Assembly (NCBI GenBank): GCA_045568635.1
Contig: JBJLAO010000003.1
Coordinates: 682,001-746,000, forward strand
Length of the DNA stretch: 64,000 nt
Origin: MedAcidi-G1 sp000817085
Lineage (GTDB): Bacteria > Actinomycetota > Acidimicrobiia > Acidimicrobiales > MedAcidi-G1
Reading direction: 5' to 3'
Below the pieces are notes generated by a model that had not been told where the DNA came from, made no database searches, and saw only the letters and a list, made by a program, of their open reading frames with translations. How positions within the stretch are numbered: position 1 is the stretch's first letter; each line of letters begins with the position of its first letter. Shown here in pieces: positions 32,177 to 41,106 of this stretch. Position numbers and translations under genes: made by a program.

Positions 32177-34885
32177 TTAGTTATGAGAAATAGCATCCAG
32201 AACATTTAGACGTGAAGCTCTGAACGCAGGGAGGATGGAAGCTAAAATTCCAAACAAACCTGAGATCAGCATGTATCGCAACAGTGAGCCAAAAGGTATC
32301 GAGAGAATATTTACAAAATCATCAGGTATTGCTGCTGTAGCAGCCACACCAAAGAACACTCCTATAGAGACACCAAGAAGCCCACCAAATAAAGCGATTA
32401 TGACGGCTTCCCAACGAACCATTCTTCTCATCTGACGTCTTGTCATTCCTACAGCTCTCAACAGTCCAAGCTCGCGAGTTTGTTCATAAACAGACAGTGC
32501 CAGAGTATTGGTTATACCCAATACGGCTATTAGTAATGAAAGAGCAAGAAAGGTAGTAATAACACTCAAAACTTGATCTAACTGTTGTTCGATTCCTTCG
32601 CGGTATTCAGCCCGATTATCGACCGAGAGTTGTGGGTACTCTTGGGTGTATCTTTCAACAGACGCTCTAGCCAATTCTGGATCAGCTTCGGGGTTAAACA
32701 AAATACTAAGAAAACTGTCTTGCGATTGAGGTAAATAACGGTCAAAAGTTTTTATATCGATAACCCAGTTGCCCAACATGGCATCGTTTGCGAAAATTGC
32801 TGCTGTCGTTAGAGCTACTTTGTTATTTCCCGGGAAGGTCACATAGATGGGGTCACCTACTTTTAAACCTTTTTCTGCGGCAGGGTCTTCATGAATAAGA
32901 ATTGTCCCTACAGATGTTGCCGCAGCGGGGTTTTTAGGAGAACCTCGAATTATCTCTAGGTCCATATGTGACTCCATTAGTGCAAAGTCGGTACTAGACA
33001 CGTCCTTCAAATCGCCATCCACCCCTAGGGCGTCAAAAGTCCACCTGTATGAGACAACAGAATCAATCAGATCTGGACGATCATTACTTAGTTCTCTGAG
33101 CTCATCTCCCAAGTCGCTTGAAAACCCTTGAAAATCTCCACCAAATCCATCCGCTGAAACAACTAGATCCATAGAAGTACTGTCCTCTATGAGATCAATA
33201 AAAGTTGCTTTCAATGAGCTGCTTACTACTGCGGCAAGACTTACGAGCGCTAGTCCGATTGTAAGGGCAGCAGCTGTTGCGGCTGTGCGCCTTGGTCTAC
33301 GCGCAGCATTTTCTCGAGCAAGCCGTCCAGGAATTTTGAATAAACGCTGTATAGGTTTTCCAAAAAAATTTGCTACCGGTTTGGTAGCGATGGGGCTAAG
33401 CATATAAACCCCACCAAAGCTAGAAATAGCGCCAGTACCCAAAAGCCATAGAATTCCTTTTGTTCCTATTTCTAAAGTCATCCCCAAAATTAATTCAGCG
33501 ATACCAATCAAAGTGACAGCACCACCTATTAACAGCCTTCTTCTGAGACTTGTCGGAGTGAAACCTGTTTCTTCACGCATAGCGGCAATTGGGGCTATAG
33601 AGCGTGTTCGCCTTGCAGGTAGTATCGAGGAAAGCACAGTTGCGCCGATACTTACACAAGCTGCCACAATAATTGTTCTGGATTTCATAGGTAACACACC
33701 TGGAAGGGCTCCAAAACCTACTGATTCGAGCAATTCTCGTAAGCCAAGAGCAAGCAGGTAACCGATTCCTAAACCTACTGCAGTTGCTGTTATGCCGATT
33801 ATTACTGCTTCCAAAATAACTGATCGGAAAACTTGACGTGTAGTTGCTCCTAGTGCACGTAGAAGTGCCAATTCTCTTACACGTTGACCCAGAACAATTG
33901 AGAAGGTGTTATTAATTATGAAAGCACTAACAATTACCGCAATAATTGCAAAAGCTAATAGAACACCAGAAAGGATATTTAGAAAGGAGTTGAAATCATC
34001 TCGTTGTTCCTCAATTAGGGTGTCTTTGTCAACAACCTCGAGTTGAATATTTCCAAAGAAATCTAAAGCATTTTTTTGTTCTTCAGGCAGTACAGACATT
34101 GCGGCAAGAAAATCTTTTGCAAACAAATCCAAGCGGTTCTGAATGCTAGCGGCGACTTTTTCGTGATCAGATCCTGGGGTGATAGCCACGTTTAGGTAAT
34201 CGTAAGTCCCCTCATAATCCAGAAAAGTATGCGAAGTTTGTTCTTCGAAAACTGCAAGTGTTGCTCCAAAATTTTTATTTTCTGTAGGTGATCTCCAGTT
34301 AGCAATACCTGTGAGAGTAAAAAGACGGTTACCTATTGGACCGCTAACTTTATATATTTCACCAATTTCAAAATCAAAATCTTCAGCAGTTTTCTTATCG
34401 ACAATGAATTCGCCCAAGGTTTCAGGGTCTTTAATATCTCCTGTCCATTCGGGGGGTCTGCCCTCGTAGACAAAAAATTCCTGTAAAGGGCCCGAACCGG
34501 TAAAGTAGTTCATTCCAAACTGGGGAGCGCCCCGAGTTTTAGTGGCTTTAGGGTTCCCATCATCGTCGGTCACTATTGGAATCACATTCCAAGCCATGAT
34601 TTGGCCGCTCACAGCCTCTACTCCAGGAATGTCGTTCGTTACTACTTCAAGTAATTCTTCAGGAATTGGTAGTCGATTAAATCTCTCTCCGTCTTGTATG
34701 GAAGCACGGACATTAAAATCAACATCTCCTATTATGTCAACTGAAAGTTCATCAAAAGAGCTACGGAGTTTGTCAGTTAGGACAAAAGACGTGGACATGA
34801 AGGCAACACCTAGAACAACAGCAAAGGTAGTCAGCGCATAGCGGAGCTTCCTGCCGCGAATATTTCGGAGAGTAAGCCCAAACAT
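32177..34885 (-). CDS. ABC transporter permease with two FtsX/MacB-like domains
   Basis: 902 aa. An N-terminal membrane helix (LRYALTTFAVVLGVAFMSTS) is followed by a large extracytoplasmic MacB_PCD domain, a three-helix FtsX block (about residues 300-430, with RVRELALLRALGATTRQVFR), a second extracytoplasmic domain and a second FtsX block with QTRELGLLRAVGMTRRQMRR at the C-terminus. This is the fused double-FtsX exporter type. With the adjacent ATPase it likely exports a peptide, lipid or lipoprotein, or acts as a mechanotransducer. The ATG follows the ATPase stop by 3 bp. Confidence 0.92.
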   Translation of the reverse strand: MFGLTLRNIRGRKLRYALTTFAVVLGVAFMSTSFVLTDKLRSSFDELSVDIIGDVDFNVRASIQDGERFNRLPIPEELLEVVTNDIPGVEAVSGQIMAWNVIPIVTDDDGNPKATKTRGAPQFGMNYFTGSGPLQEFFVYEGRPPEWTGDIKDPETLGEFIVDKKTAEDFDFEIGEIYKVSGPIGNRLFTLTGIANWRSPTENKNFGATLAVFEEQTSHTFLDYEGTYDYLNVAITPGSDHEKVAASIQNRLDLFAKDFLAAMSVLPEEQKNALDFFGNIQLEVVDKDTLIEEQRDDFNSFLNILSGVLLAFAIIAVIVSAFIINNTFSIVLGQRVRELALLRALGATTRQVFRSVILEAVIIGITATAVGLGIGYLLALGLRELLESVGFGALPGVLPMKSRTIIVAACVSIGATVLSSILPARRTRSIAPIAAMREETGFTPTSLRRRLLIGGAVTLIGIAELILGMTLEIGTKGILWLLGTGAISSFGGVYMLSPIATKPVANFFGKPIQRLFKIPGRLARENAARRPRRTAATAAALTIGLALVSLAAVVSSSLKATFIDLIEDSTSMDLVVSADGFGGDFQGFSSDLGDELRELSNDRPDLIDSVVSYRWTFDALGVDGDLKDVSSTDFALMESHMDLEIIRGSPKNPAAATSVGTILIHEDPAAEKGLKVGDPIYVTFPGNNKVALTTAAIFANDAMLGNWVIDIKTFDRYLPQSQDSFLSILFNPEADPELARASVERYTQEYPQLSVDNRAEYREGIEQQLDQVLSVITTFLALSLLIAVLGITNTLALSVYEQTRELGLLRAVGMTRRQMRRMVRWEAVIIALFGGLLGVSIGVFFGVAATAAIPDDFVNILSIPFGSLLRYMLISGLFGILASILPAFRASRLNVLDAISHN

Positions 34886-34888
34886 GGA

Positions 34889-35629
34889 TCAGTTAGAAAA
34901 ATTCTTTATATTGTCCAGAATTTGATCGGCGGTTGGATCCGTCATTTCATCGACAATTTTCCCATCACCTAAAAAAAGCACTCTATGAGCACGCGCAGCA
35001 GCTTGAGCATCGTGAGTCACCATAACCATTGTTTGATCGAGCTCTTCAACCGCACGTCTAAGAAAATCAAGCACTTCATCACCAGTTTTAGAGTCAAGAT
35101 TTCCGGTTGGTTCATCAGCAAAAACTATTTCAGGTTTTGAAACGAGAGCTCTCGCAACAGCTACTCGCTGTTGCTGGCCTCCAGACAATTCGTCCGGTCG
35201 GTGTTTTAAACGGTCAGCAATCCCCACTGCCTGTACGACCTGATCCATCCATTCATTGTCAGGTTTTGCTCCAGCAAGGTCTAGAGGAAGAGTTGTATTT
35301 TCCTTTGCAGTTAAAGTAGGTAGAAGATTGAACGCCTGGAATACGAAACCAACTTTGTTTCTTCTTAGAAGCGTCAAATCTTTATCAGAAAGGCTCCCAA
35401 GTTCTGTTTCTCCGATATGAACCGTTCCTGAAGTTAAATCATCAAGACCGGCTGAACAATGCATGAGAGTTGATTTTCCAGATCCGGAAGGCCCCATGAT
35501 CGCAGTAAATTTGCCTTTTTCGAATTCGACAGTTACATCATCAAGAGCGCGCACCTCAGTTTCATCTGAACCATAAATTTTGCTTCCATTAGTGACACGC
35601 GCCGCCGCTTTTGAATTGTCTATAGTCAT
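34889..35629 (-). CDS. ABC transporter ATP-binding protein (MacB/LolD type)
   Basis: 246 aa. Walker A is GPSGSGKST (residues 46-54), with FQAFNLLPTLTAKEN at the Q-loop, the signature LSGGQQQRVAVARAL and Walker B EIVFADEPTGNLDS, typical of the LolD/MacB exporter family. It powers the double-FtsX permease encoded 3 bp downstream. The ATG at 35629 is preceded by TATCCT with six bases between, supporting this start over longer frames with no similarity. The divergent GNAT gene starts only 34 bp away. Confidence 0.93.
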   Translation of the reverse strand: MTIDNSKAAARVTNGSKIYGSDETEVRALDDVTVEFEKGKFTAIMGPSGSGKSTLMHCSAGLDDLTSGTVHIGETELGSLSDKDLTLLRRNKVGFVFQAFNLLPTLTAKENTTLPLDLAGAKPDNEWMDQVVQAVGIADRLKHRPDELSGGQQQRVAVARALVSKPEIVFADEPTGNLDSKTGDEVLDFLRRAVEELDQTMVMVTHDAQAAARAHRVLFLGDGKIVDEMTDPTADQILDNIKNFSN

Positions 35630-35663
35630 GCATGAAGGATACGTTCTTATTAAGGAAATTATT

Positions 35664-36176
35664 GTGGACAGTGACTTAATTGACAATCTAAGAAATTTCG
35701 TTGAAGGTGACCTTGAAGCCGTGCTTGCTCTCAATAACGCGGCTGCGCCCGCAGTGAATAATTTGACCTCTTCAGATTTGGAATGGTTTGCAGAAGTGTC
35801 GCATCTTTTCTTAGTTTCAGAAAGAAAAGTGAACGAAAAAATACAAATCACAGGATTTTTAATTGGCTTGAAAGGTCCCGGTGTTGATTATCAAAGCATT
35901 AACTACAGCTGGTTCACAAGTAGGTACGAAAGTTTCCTGTATGTCGACCGTGTAGTCGTAGATGTGTCCTCTTGGAGTCAGGGAAACGGACGTCGCTTTT
36001 ACGAAGCACTTGCCGGTTCGGGTTCAAATCAACCGGTGATGTGTGCGGAAGTGAATATAAAACCTCGGAATGAACGCTCTCTAAGATTTCACGAAAAATT
36101 TGGATTTATACCTGTAGGAGAACAAGACACTGAGGGTGGGTCTAAGAGAGTCCAGTTAATGGAATACAAGATTTAA
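35664..36176 (+). CDS. GNAT superfamily acetyltransferase (COG3818-like)
   Basis: About 170 aa from a GTG at 35664 with AAGGAA six bases upstream; an ATG at 35628 is in frame but overlaps the divergent ABC gene start. The fold is seen in LEAVLALNNAAAPAVNNLTS, then FLYVDRVVVDVSSWSQGNGR (acetyl-CoA loop) and RNERSLRFHEKFGFIPVGEQ at the C-terminus. The N-terminal NNAAAPAVN is typical of a GNAT subgroup with unknown substrate. Its stop overlaps the small zinc-ribbon gene on the other strand by 4 bp. Confidence 0.82.
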   Translation: MDSDLIDNLRNFVEGDLEAVLALNNAAAPAVNNLTSSDLEWFAEVSHLFLVSERKVNEKIQITGFLIGLKGPGVDYQSINYSWFTSRYESFLYVDRVVVDVSSWSQGNGRRFYEALAGSGSNQPVMCAEVNIKPRNERSLRFHEKFGFIPVGEQDTEGGSKRVQLMEYKI

Positions 36177-36352
36177 GCTGGTTCATCTCTTACCAAGGTC
36201 ATTCCTAATGGTTGTTTACCCGGAGAACCACAGTGCCAACAGGCTTCCATAGGTATCCCTCGCCAGGTAACTTCACAGTGATGACAGACAAGGGTCACCC
36301 TGTCTATCCAACTATCCCCACCTTCGTCACCCTCGATGGGTAATAACGCCAT
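36173..36352 (-). CDS. small zinc-ribbon protein (59 aa)
   Basis: A 59-codon frame from an ATG at 36352 to a TAA at 36173. It has two Cys pairs in the zinc-ribbon arrangement, VCHHCEVTW and ACWHCGSPG, separated by 14 residues, and an acidic N-terminus (MALLPIEGDEGGDS). Two CxxC knuckles in so short a frame are unlikely by chance. The 3' end overlaps the convergent GNAT gene by 4 bp. Function unknown; such proteins can be nucleic-acid or protein-binding adaptors. It fills an otherwise gene-free gap between the GNAT and cyclophilin genes. Confidence 0.75.
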   Translation of the reverse strand: MALLPIEGDEGGDSWIDRVTLVCHHCEVTWRGIPMEACWHCGSPGKQPLGMTLVRDEPA

Positions 36353-36456
36353 ACGCGCAAATTAACCAATTCACGCGCGTAGGGGTGTGATCCTCGCGAT
36401 TAAGGCTTAACGTCGGGGTCTAAGACAGTTAAAAAAAACCCAAAAAAGGAATAACT

Positions 36457-37017
36457 ATGGATGAAAACATCCCAAATCCAGATGGTTCGAGCGAGCGTCG
36501 AATCCAGTTTGATGCTCCTCCTCCAATGGTGATAGATCCGGAGTGCAACTACGTGGCTGAAATGGTTACAACAGCCGGAACGATGAAAATTGCCCTTAAT
36601 TCAAAACGCGCACCGGTAACAGTTAACAATTTTGTCTTCCTGGCAAGGTGGCATTATTACGATGGGATAATTTTTCATCGTGTGATTAGAGATTTTGTGA
36701 TTCAAGGTGGTGACCCACAAGGCACGGGAATGGGTGGTCCTGGTTACCGGTTTGAAGACGAATTGCCTAACAGTGGTGAATACCAGGTTGGTTCTCTAGC
36801 TATGGCTAATGCAGGACCCGACACTAACGGAAGCCAGTTTTTTGTAATAACAGGTCCTTCAGGAGTTCAGTTGCCACCGAGTTACTCGTTGTTTGGTCAG
36901 GTAATAGACGGTTTAGAAGTTGCTGAAGCAATTCAGTCTTCGCCGACAGGCGCACAGGACAGACCTTCAGAAGATGTAGTCATAGAATCTGTAACCATCT
37001 CAGAGGTTGAAGGCTAA
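36457..37017 (+). CDS. peptidyl-prolyl cis-trans isomerase (cyclophilin type)
   Basis: 186 aa, no signal peptide, so cytoplasmic. The cyclophilin core is RAPVTVNNFVFLARWHYYDG, then FHRVIRDFVIQGGDPQGTGM with the catalytic Arg, and LAMANAGPDTNGSQFFVITG. It catalyses prolyl isomerisation during protein folding. The ATG at 36457 has AAAGGA upstream. It converges with the MFS gene; 10 bp separate the stops and no strong terminator is seen there. Confidence 0.94.
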   Translation: MDENIPNPDGSSERRIQFDAPPPMVIDPECNYVAEMVTTAGTMKIALNSKRAPVTVNNFVFLARWHYYDGIIFHRVIRDFVIQGGDPQGTGMGGPGYRFEDELPNSGEYQVGSLAMANAGPDTNGSQFFVITGPSGVQLPPSYSLFGQVIDGLEVAEAIQSSPTGAQDRPSEDVVIESVTISEVEG

Positions 37018-37027
37018 ATTTTTTAAG

Positions 37028-38437
37028 TCAGTCAGCTGGTTCTTTCATTTTGGTTGCAAGGAATGCTGCCATTAGTGCAGTCATTCCTGCAGCCAAATGA
37101 ATAGCCATAAAGCGTGAACCACTGGTGCTCGTGCCTAGCATTGCTGTGGCAAGAGTGATTCCTATAGTCCCTCCGACCATCTGAAGCATATTTAAAGAAC
37201 CTCCGGCAACTCCAAGATCCTGATCTCCTGCAGCTGAGGTGGCAGCATTAGCGATTGTTGCCCGAATATAACCACTGCCAGCACCAGCTAATCCTGCTCC
37301 AAGAATGAATATGAGTAACCATTTTTGTTGTGCCCCTATACCTGCTATCAGCATTGCTATAGCGAAAACGAGACTGCCGGTTATTGAAATACGTCTAGCT
37401 CCTTTGTCTAAATCATGGTTGCCACCAAGTCTCGCAGCAACAGCAAATGCCAGGGGCCGAGGGAGCATGAGAAGACCGATAACAGTTGGTCTAAAACCCC
37501 AACGGCGTTCCAAAAGGAAAGGAGCGATAATCATCGCGCCCATGTACGCGGCTTGGAGTACGGCTTGGACGGCAATTGGGGTGGTGAAGTCTGATTTAGC
37601 CATTAAGTCTGGGGGGAGCAGCGGCATTTTTGTTCGATTTTCGATGGTTCTAAAAGCCAAAAGTGCCAATGGGGAAATCACAACTGCGGAAATCACGACC
37701 GGATGCTCCCAACCCCATACGATTCCTCTATTAACAGCAATTAAAATACCTCCTACCCCTATACCGAGGGTGAGAGCGCCTGGAATATCGAAACTGACAT
37801 CAGATTGTTTTTCAGTTTCGGGAAGAGTTCTAGCTCCAATTAAAAGAGCGGCAATAACAAGTAAACCCTGAACAACGAAAAGTGTTCTCCAGCCCAACCA
37901 TTCGATTAAAGGCCCCCCTGTTACAACTCCAATAGCTGGAGATACTGCAACTACAGCCATCCACAGTCCTAGTGCTTTCGAGCGTTCTTTTCGTCCGTAA
38001 ACCGACAGGATGATTGCCATAGCAGAAGGTCCTGCTGCAGCGGTCGCCGCTTGGGCTAAAGTTCGCATGAAAATCAAAGAACCAACATTCCACGACAAGG
38101 CGGTTAGAAGAGCTAAAACTCCGCCTAGTAAAAAACTTCCTAGGTATGTTCGTCTGTGTCCGTGTAAATCTCCCAACTTTCCCGCAATTGGAGTTATAAC
38201 AGCAAAAGCCAACAAGGGTGCTGCTAGAACCCAAGTCACCGAGTCATCGGATGTGCCAAGATCCTGTGCGACGCGAGGTAAAGATGCTGAAAGAACAGTT
38301 ACGGGATAGCTACTAGTTGCTGTCCCGAAAAGTGCTGAAAATAGAACGACTTTTGGATAGTCAGGACGTTTAGAGAGTTTTTTTCGATTAGATGCCCAAA
38401 GTCCAGATGGCAACTGGCAATTTTTTTCTTCGTTCAT
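37028..38437 (-). CDS. MFS transporter, DHA2-type drug/proton antiporter
   Basis: 469 aa with about 12-14 hydrophobic segments. The MFS A-loop is GKLGDLHGHRRTYLGSFLLG, with WVLAAPLLAFAVITPIAGKL before it and GPLIEWLGWRTLFVVQG as the motif C region. The overall plan, including the long central segment, fits the DHA2 family of multidrug exporters. The substrate is unknown. It follows the HAD hydrolase gene by 5 bp on the same strand and is probably co-transcribed. Confidence 0.88.
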   Translation of the reverse strand: MNEEKNCQLPSGLWASNRKKLSKRPDYPKVVLFSALFGTATSSYPVTVLSASLPRVAQDLGTSDDSVTWVLAAPLLAFAVITPIAGKLGDLHGHRRTYLGSFLLGGVLALLTALSWNVGSLIFMRTLAQAATAAAGPSAMAIILSVYGRKERSKALGLWMAVVAVSPAIGVVTGGPLIEWLGWRTLFVVQGLLVIAALLIGARTLPETEKQSDVSFDIPGALTLGIGVGGILIAVNRGIVWGWEHPVVISAVVISPLALLAFRTIENRTKMPLLPPDLMAKSDFTTPIAVQAVLQAAYMGAMIIAPFLLERRWGFRPTVIGLLMLPRPLAFAVAARLGGNHDLDKGARRISITGSLVFAIAMLIAGIGAQQKWLLIFILGAGLAGAGSGYIRATIANAATSAAGDQDLGVAGGSLNMLQMVGGTIGITLATAMLGTSTSGSRFMAIHLAAGMTALMAAFLATKMKEPAD

Positions 38438-38442
38438 AGGTC

Positions 38443-39174
38443 CTAGTCATTCCAGCCTGACAGAATTTTTGGTACTTCACTTATGCTTTGTGCAACAGGA
38501 AAAGAAACGTTCTCTAATTCTTTCGAATCAGGAATCTCAAGTTCCCATGTCGTGTGATGGGGGACATGAATAGCTTTCGCTCCGATGTTTAAAACTGGAA
38601 GAACGTCAGAACTGACTGAGTTTCCTATCATCACGAACATCTCAGGTTTAATTCCATAACGATTTAAGAGCATTTCGTATATTTCTGGATCTTTTTCACC
38701 CACAACTTCGATGTTCCAAAAGAAATCAGTAAGTCCACTTTTTTTGATTTTTGCTCTTTGATGTAGCACATCGCCTTTAGTGACTAGTAGTAGATAGTAG
38801 CTATCAGATAGGTCACTTAGGGTTTCTTCAACATCTGGAAGCAATTCAATTGGAGCGTCTATAAGTTCGTCTCCCCATGAAATAATCTGTACGATCTCTT
38901 TCGTTTCTATTTCACCGTCCGAAATTTGAATGGCTGTAGTAATCATTGACTTAACAAAACTTGTAACTCCGTAACCATATTTAGGGATAGAGACTCTTTC
39001 ATTTTGTAACAGAATGTTGTTTGTCTCATGTGCCTCACTCCAAGGAGACATCAGTTCAAAGAAGCGATCTTGAATCTTGTAGAACCAGGCTTCGTTTTCC
39101 CATAGGGTGTCGTCCGCGTCGATACCCAAAACAAAGGAGTTATAAAATTTGTTGTGGTTTTCTTGATTTAACAT
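38443..39174 (-). CDS. HAD superfamily hydrolase
   Basis: 243 aa. Motif I is LGIDADDTLW with Asp19 as nucleophile and Asp21 as acid/base; motif II is LLLVTKGDVLHQRAKIKKSG; motif III and IV are visible as VVGEKDPEIYEMLL and FVMIGNSVSSDVLPVLNIGA. The cap is helical. This is a phosphatase or phosphonatase-like enzyme of unknown substrate, similar to YjjG/phosphoglycolate phosphatase-type HADs. It lies upstream of the MFS gene. Confidence 0.88.
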   Translation of the reverse strand: MLNQENHNKFYNSFVLGIDADDTLWENEAWFYKIQDRFFELMSPWSEAHETNNILLQNERVSIPKYGYGVTSFVKSMITTAIQISDGEIETKEIVQIISWGDELIDAPIELLPDVEETLSDLSDSYYLLLVTKGDVLHQRAKIKKSGLTDFFWNIEVVGEKDPEIYEMLLNRYGIKPEMFVMIGNSVSSDVLPVLNIGAKAIHVPHHTTWELEIPDSKELENVSFPVAQSISEVPKILSGWND

Positions 39175-39248
39175 AAATTTAGTCAGAACTTTAGGAAGTA
39201 TTTAGAGTGTCCCCGACAGGAGTCTCCCGCGGTACTAACTTTGAGTCT

Positions 39249-39815
39249 ATGCGGTACCTATGTATGCGTTCGGCCTGTTCAGGAAAAGCTGTCTATTTGG
39301 TTGAAATGGATGTCAAGGGAACTTCTTTTATTATTCGTGACCTTGACGAAGTGGAAGGGCCTGGACAGGTTGTGCTTTGCGAAGTTCATGTCGGGCGTTT
39401 GAAAGCTCCCAAAGGGTGGGATCTGATCGACGAGCGCAACAGAGGGAATTTGGTTCAGTTCCCTGAAGATAGAGAAAATAGGCCAAAACGTCGTAAAAAG
39501 GGAATGCTTTCAGGGTTTAAGAGGGAAAGTTCTGATGAGGTTGTGAGACCTATTGGAGAGGCGCTTCATCCTTTGGAAACTGAAGACTCATCTCAAGCTC
39601 CTTCACCTGAAAAAACGCCGTTATTAGCTCGTGCTTTCACGGGTTTGAGTAAGCATCCTTCGTTACCTCAAAGCGAGTCTGTTGATGAATCGGATCAACA
39701 AGACATTTTTGACGAAGAAGACTGGGATCAAAGAGATGTTTCAGAGGTTGACGAAGAACGTCGAGATGGTGATCAAATGGATTTTGATTCCATTGATTTG
39801 GAACCGATTGCTTAG
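39249..39815 (+). CDS. DUF3499 family actinobacterial protein
   Basis: 188 aa. The conserved part is the first 60 residues: MRYLCMRSACSGKAVYLVEM with a CxxxxC knuckle, and VLCEVHVGRLKAPKGWDLID with a third Cys, the pattern of actinobacterial DUF3499 proteins, which probably bind zinc. The rest is an acidic, presumably disordered tail rich in Asp, Glu and Ser. I chose the ATG at 39249 because TAACTT is seven bases upstream and the conserved part begins there; a GTG at 39207 is the longer option. Function unknown. Confidence 0.75.
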   Translation: MRYLCMRSACSGKAVYLVEMDVKGTSFIIRDLDEVEGPGQVVLCEVHVGRLKAPKGWDLIDERNRGNLVQFPEDRENRPKRRKKGMLSGFKRESSDEVVRPIGEALHPLETEDSSQAPSPEKTPLLARAFTGLSKHPSLPQSESVDESDQQDIFDEEDWDQRDVSEVDEERRDGDQMDFDSIDLEPIA

Positions 39816-39893
39816 TTTTTAGCGCCATAAACCCTTAACCCATTGGTAGGTTGAAGCCGATTATTTATTTTCTGCGAGACTTATGGAGGAACA

Positions 39894-41102
39894 GTGGCCG
39901 AAATTACTGAAACTGAAATCAGAGATTTAGCAAAAAAACTTGTTGAAGAAGTTCCACCAGGAGAGGTTGACCAGTTCGAGTTCCGTGGCGCTCAGTTTGA
40001 TCGAGGATTGGCTTTTGTGCAGTTTCCGGAAGGTCTCGGAGGTCTAGGTCTCGAAAGTCGAAAACTTCAAACAGTGGTTGATTCTGAGCTACGTAGCGCT
40101 GGAGTCCCATATCATGATCTAGCTATCAACCCTATTGGTATTGGTATGGGTGCACCAGTTGTTCTTACTTACGCGTCTGATGAGCAGAAAGAAAGGTTAT
40201 TGCGTCCTATGTTCACCGGTGAGGAAATCTGGTGTCAGCTTTTCAGCGAGCCAGGAGCCGGATCAGATGTAGCCGGATTATCATCTCGTGCTGTTCAAGA
40301 TGGTGATGAATGGATAGTAAATGGGCAAAAAGTTTGGACAACACTTGCGCATGTTTCTAAATGGGGAATGCTTGTAGCGCGAACAGATCCAGACCAACCT
40401 AAACATAAAGGTATGACATATTTTCTTCTCGATATGGAATCACAAGGGGTAGAGGTAAGACCTTTGCATCAGATCACAGGGGAAGCTGAGTTCAACGAAG
40501 TTTTCTTCAATGATGTTCGCATACCTAACGACAGAGTTTTTGGAGATGTTGGTGCAGGCTGGAGTGCGGCTGTTACTACGCTGATGAATGAACGTGTTGC
40601 ACTCGGTGGTGGTGTGCCCAAAAAAGGAGTAGGTCCTATTCGTGACCTTATGCAAGTTTGGGAAGATAAGAAGGAAACACTTGATCCGGTAACCAGATCA
40701 GTTTTTCGTGACAAAGTAAGCAGATTTTGGATGGAAGCTGAAGCTTTGCGACTTACCAACTGGAGGGCAAGGGAAGCAAGTAAATCAGGAAATCCGGGTC
40801 CTGAAGGTTCAGTTGGAAAACTTATGTCAGCAGAAATGAATCAGCGCATATATGAGACATGTGTTGAAATAGCAGGAGCTGAAGGCCTTCTCTACGAAGC
40901 AGGATATGACCGCAAACGACCTGAAGGCTTACGAACTGAAGGTGATCTCACGAGATACTCATTTTTAAGATCTCGTGCCAACACAATAGAGGGTGGTACA
41001 TCTGAGATCATGAGAAACATTCTTGGAGAAAGAGTTTTGGGACTTCCAGGAGATGTGAGAGTTGATAAGGATGTCTCCTGGGCGGACGTGCCGAGAAACT
41101 AG
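39894..41102 (+). CDS. acyl-CoA dehydrogenase
   Basis: 402 aa from a GTG at 39894 with GGAGG five bases upstream. The FAD-binding motifs are WCQLFSEPGAGSDVAGL and NGQKVWTTLAHVSKWGML, and the C-terminal helical signature is RANTIEGGTSEIMRNILGER. Such enzymes introduce the trans-2 double bond in beta-oxidation or act in branched-chain and steroid degradation. The acyl chain cannot be predicted from the window. It converges with cysS, leaving 4 bp between the stops. Confidence 0.94.
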   Translation: MAEITETEIRDLAKKLVEEVPPGEVDQFEFRGAQFDRGLAFVQFPEGLGGLGLESRKLQTVVDSELRSAGVPYHDLAINPIGIGMGAPVVLTYASDEQKERLLRPMFTGEEIWCQLFSEPGAGSDVAGLSSRAVQDGDEWIVNGQKVWTTLAHVSKWGMLVARTDPDQPKHKGMTYFLLDMESQGVEVRPLHQITGEAEFNEVFFNDVRIPNDRVFGDVGAGWSAAVTTLMNERVALGGGVPKKGVGPIRDLMQVWEDKKETLDPVTRSVFRDKVSRFWMEAEALRLTNWRAREASKSGNPGPEGSVGKLMSAEMNQRIYETCVEIAGAEGLLYEAGYDRKRPEGLRTEGDLTRYSFLRSRANTIEGGTSEIMRNILGERVLGLPGDVRVDKDVSWADVPRN

Positions 41103-41106
41103 AAAG

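Noticed and set aside
32235..34841. Several plus-strand frames of 66-99 codons opposite the double-FtsX permease
   Set aside because: Antisense shadows with no start signals or recognisable motifs.
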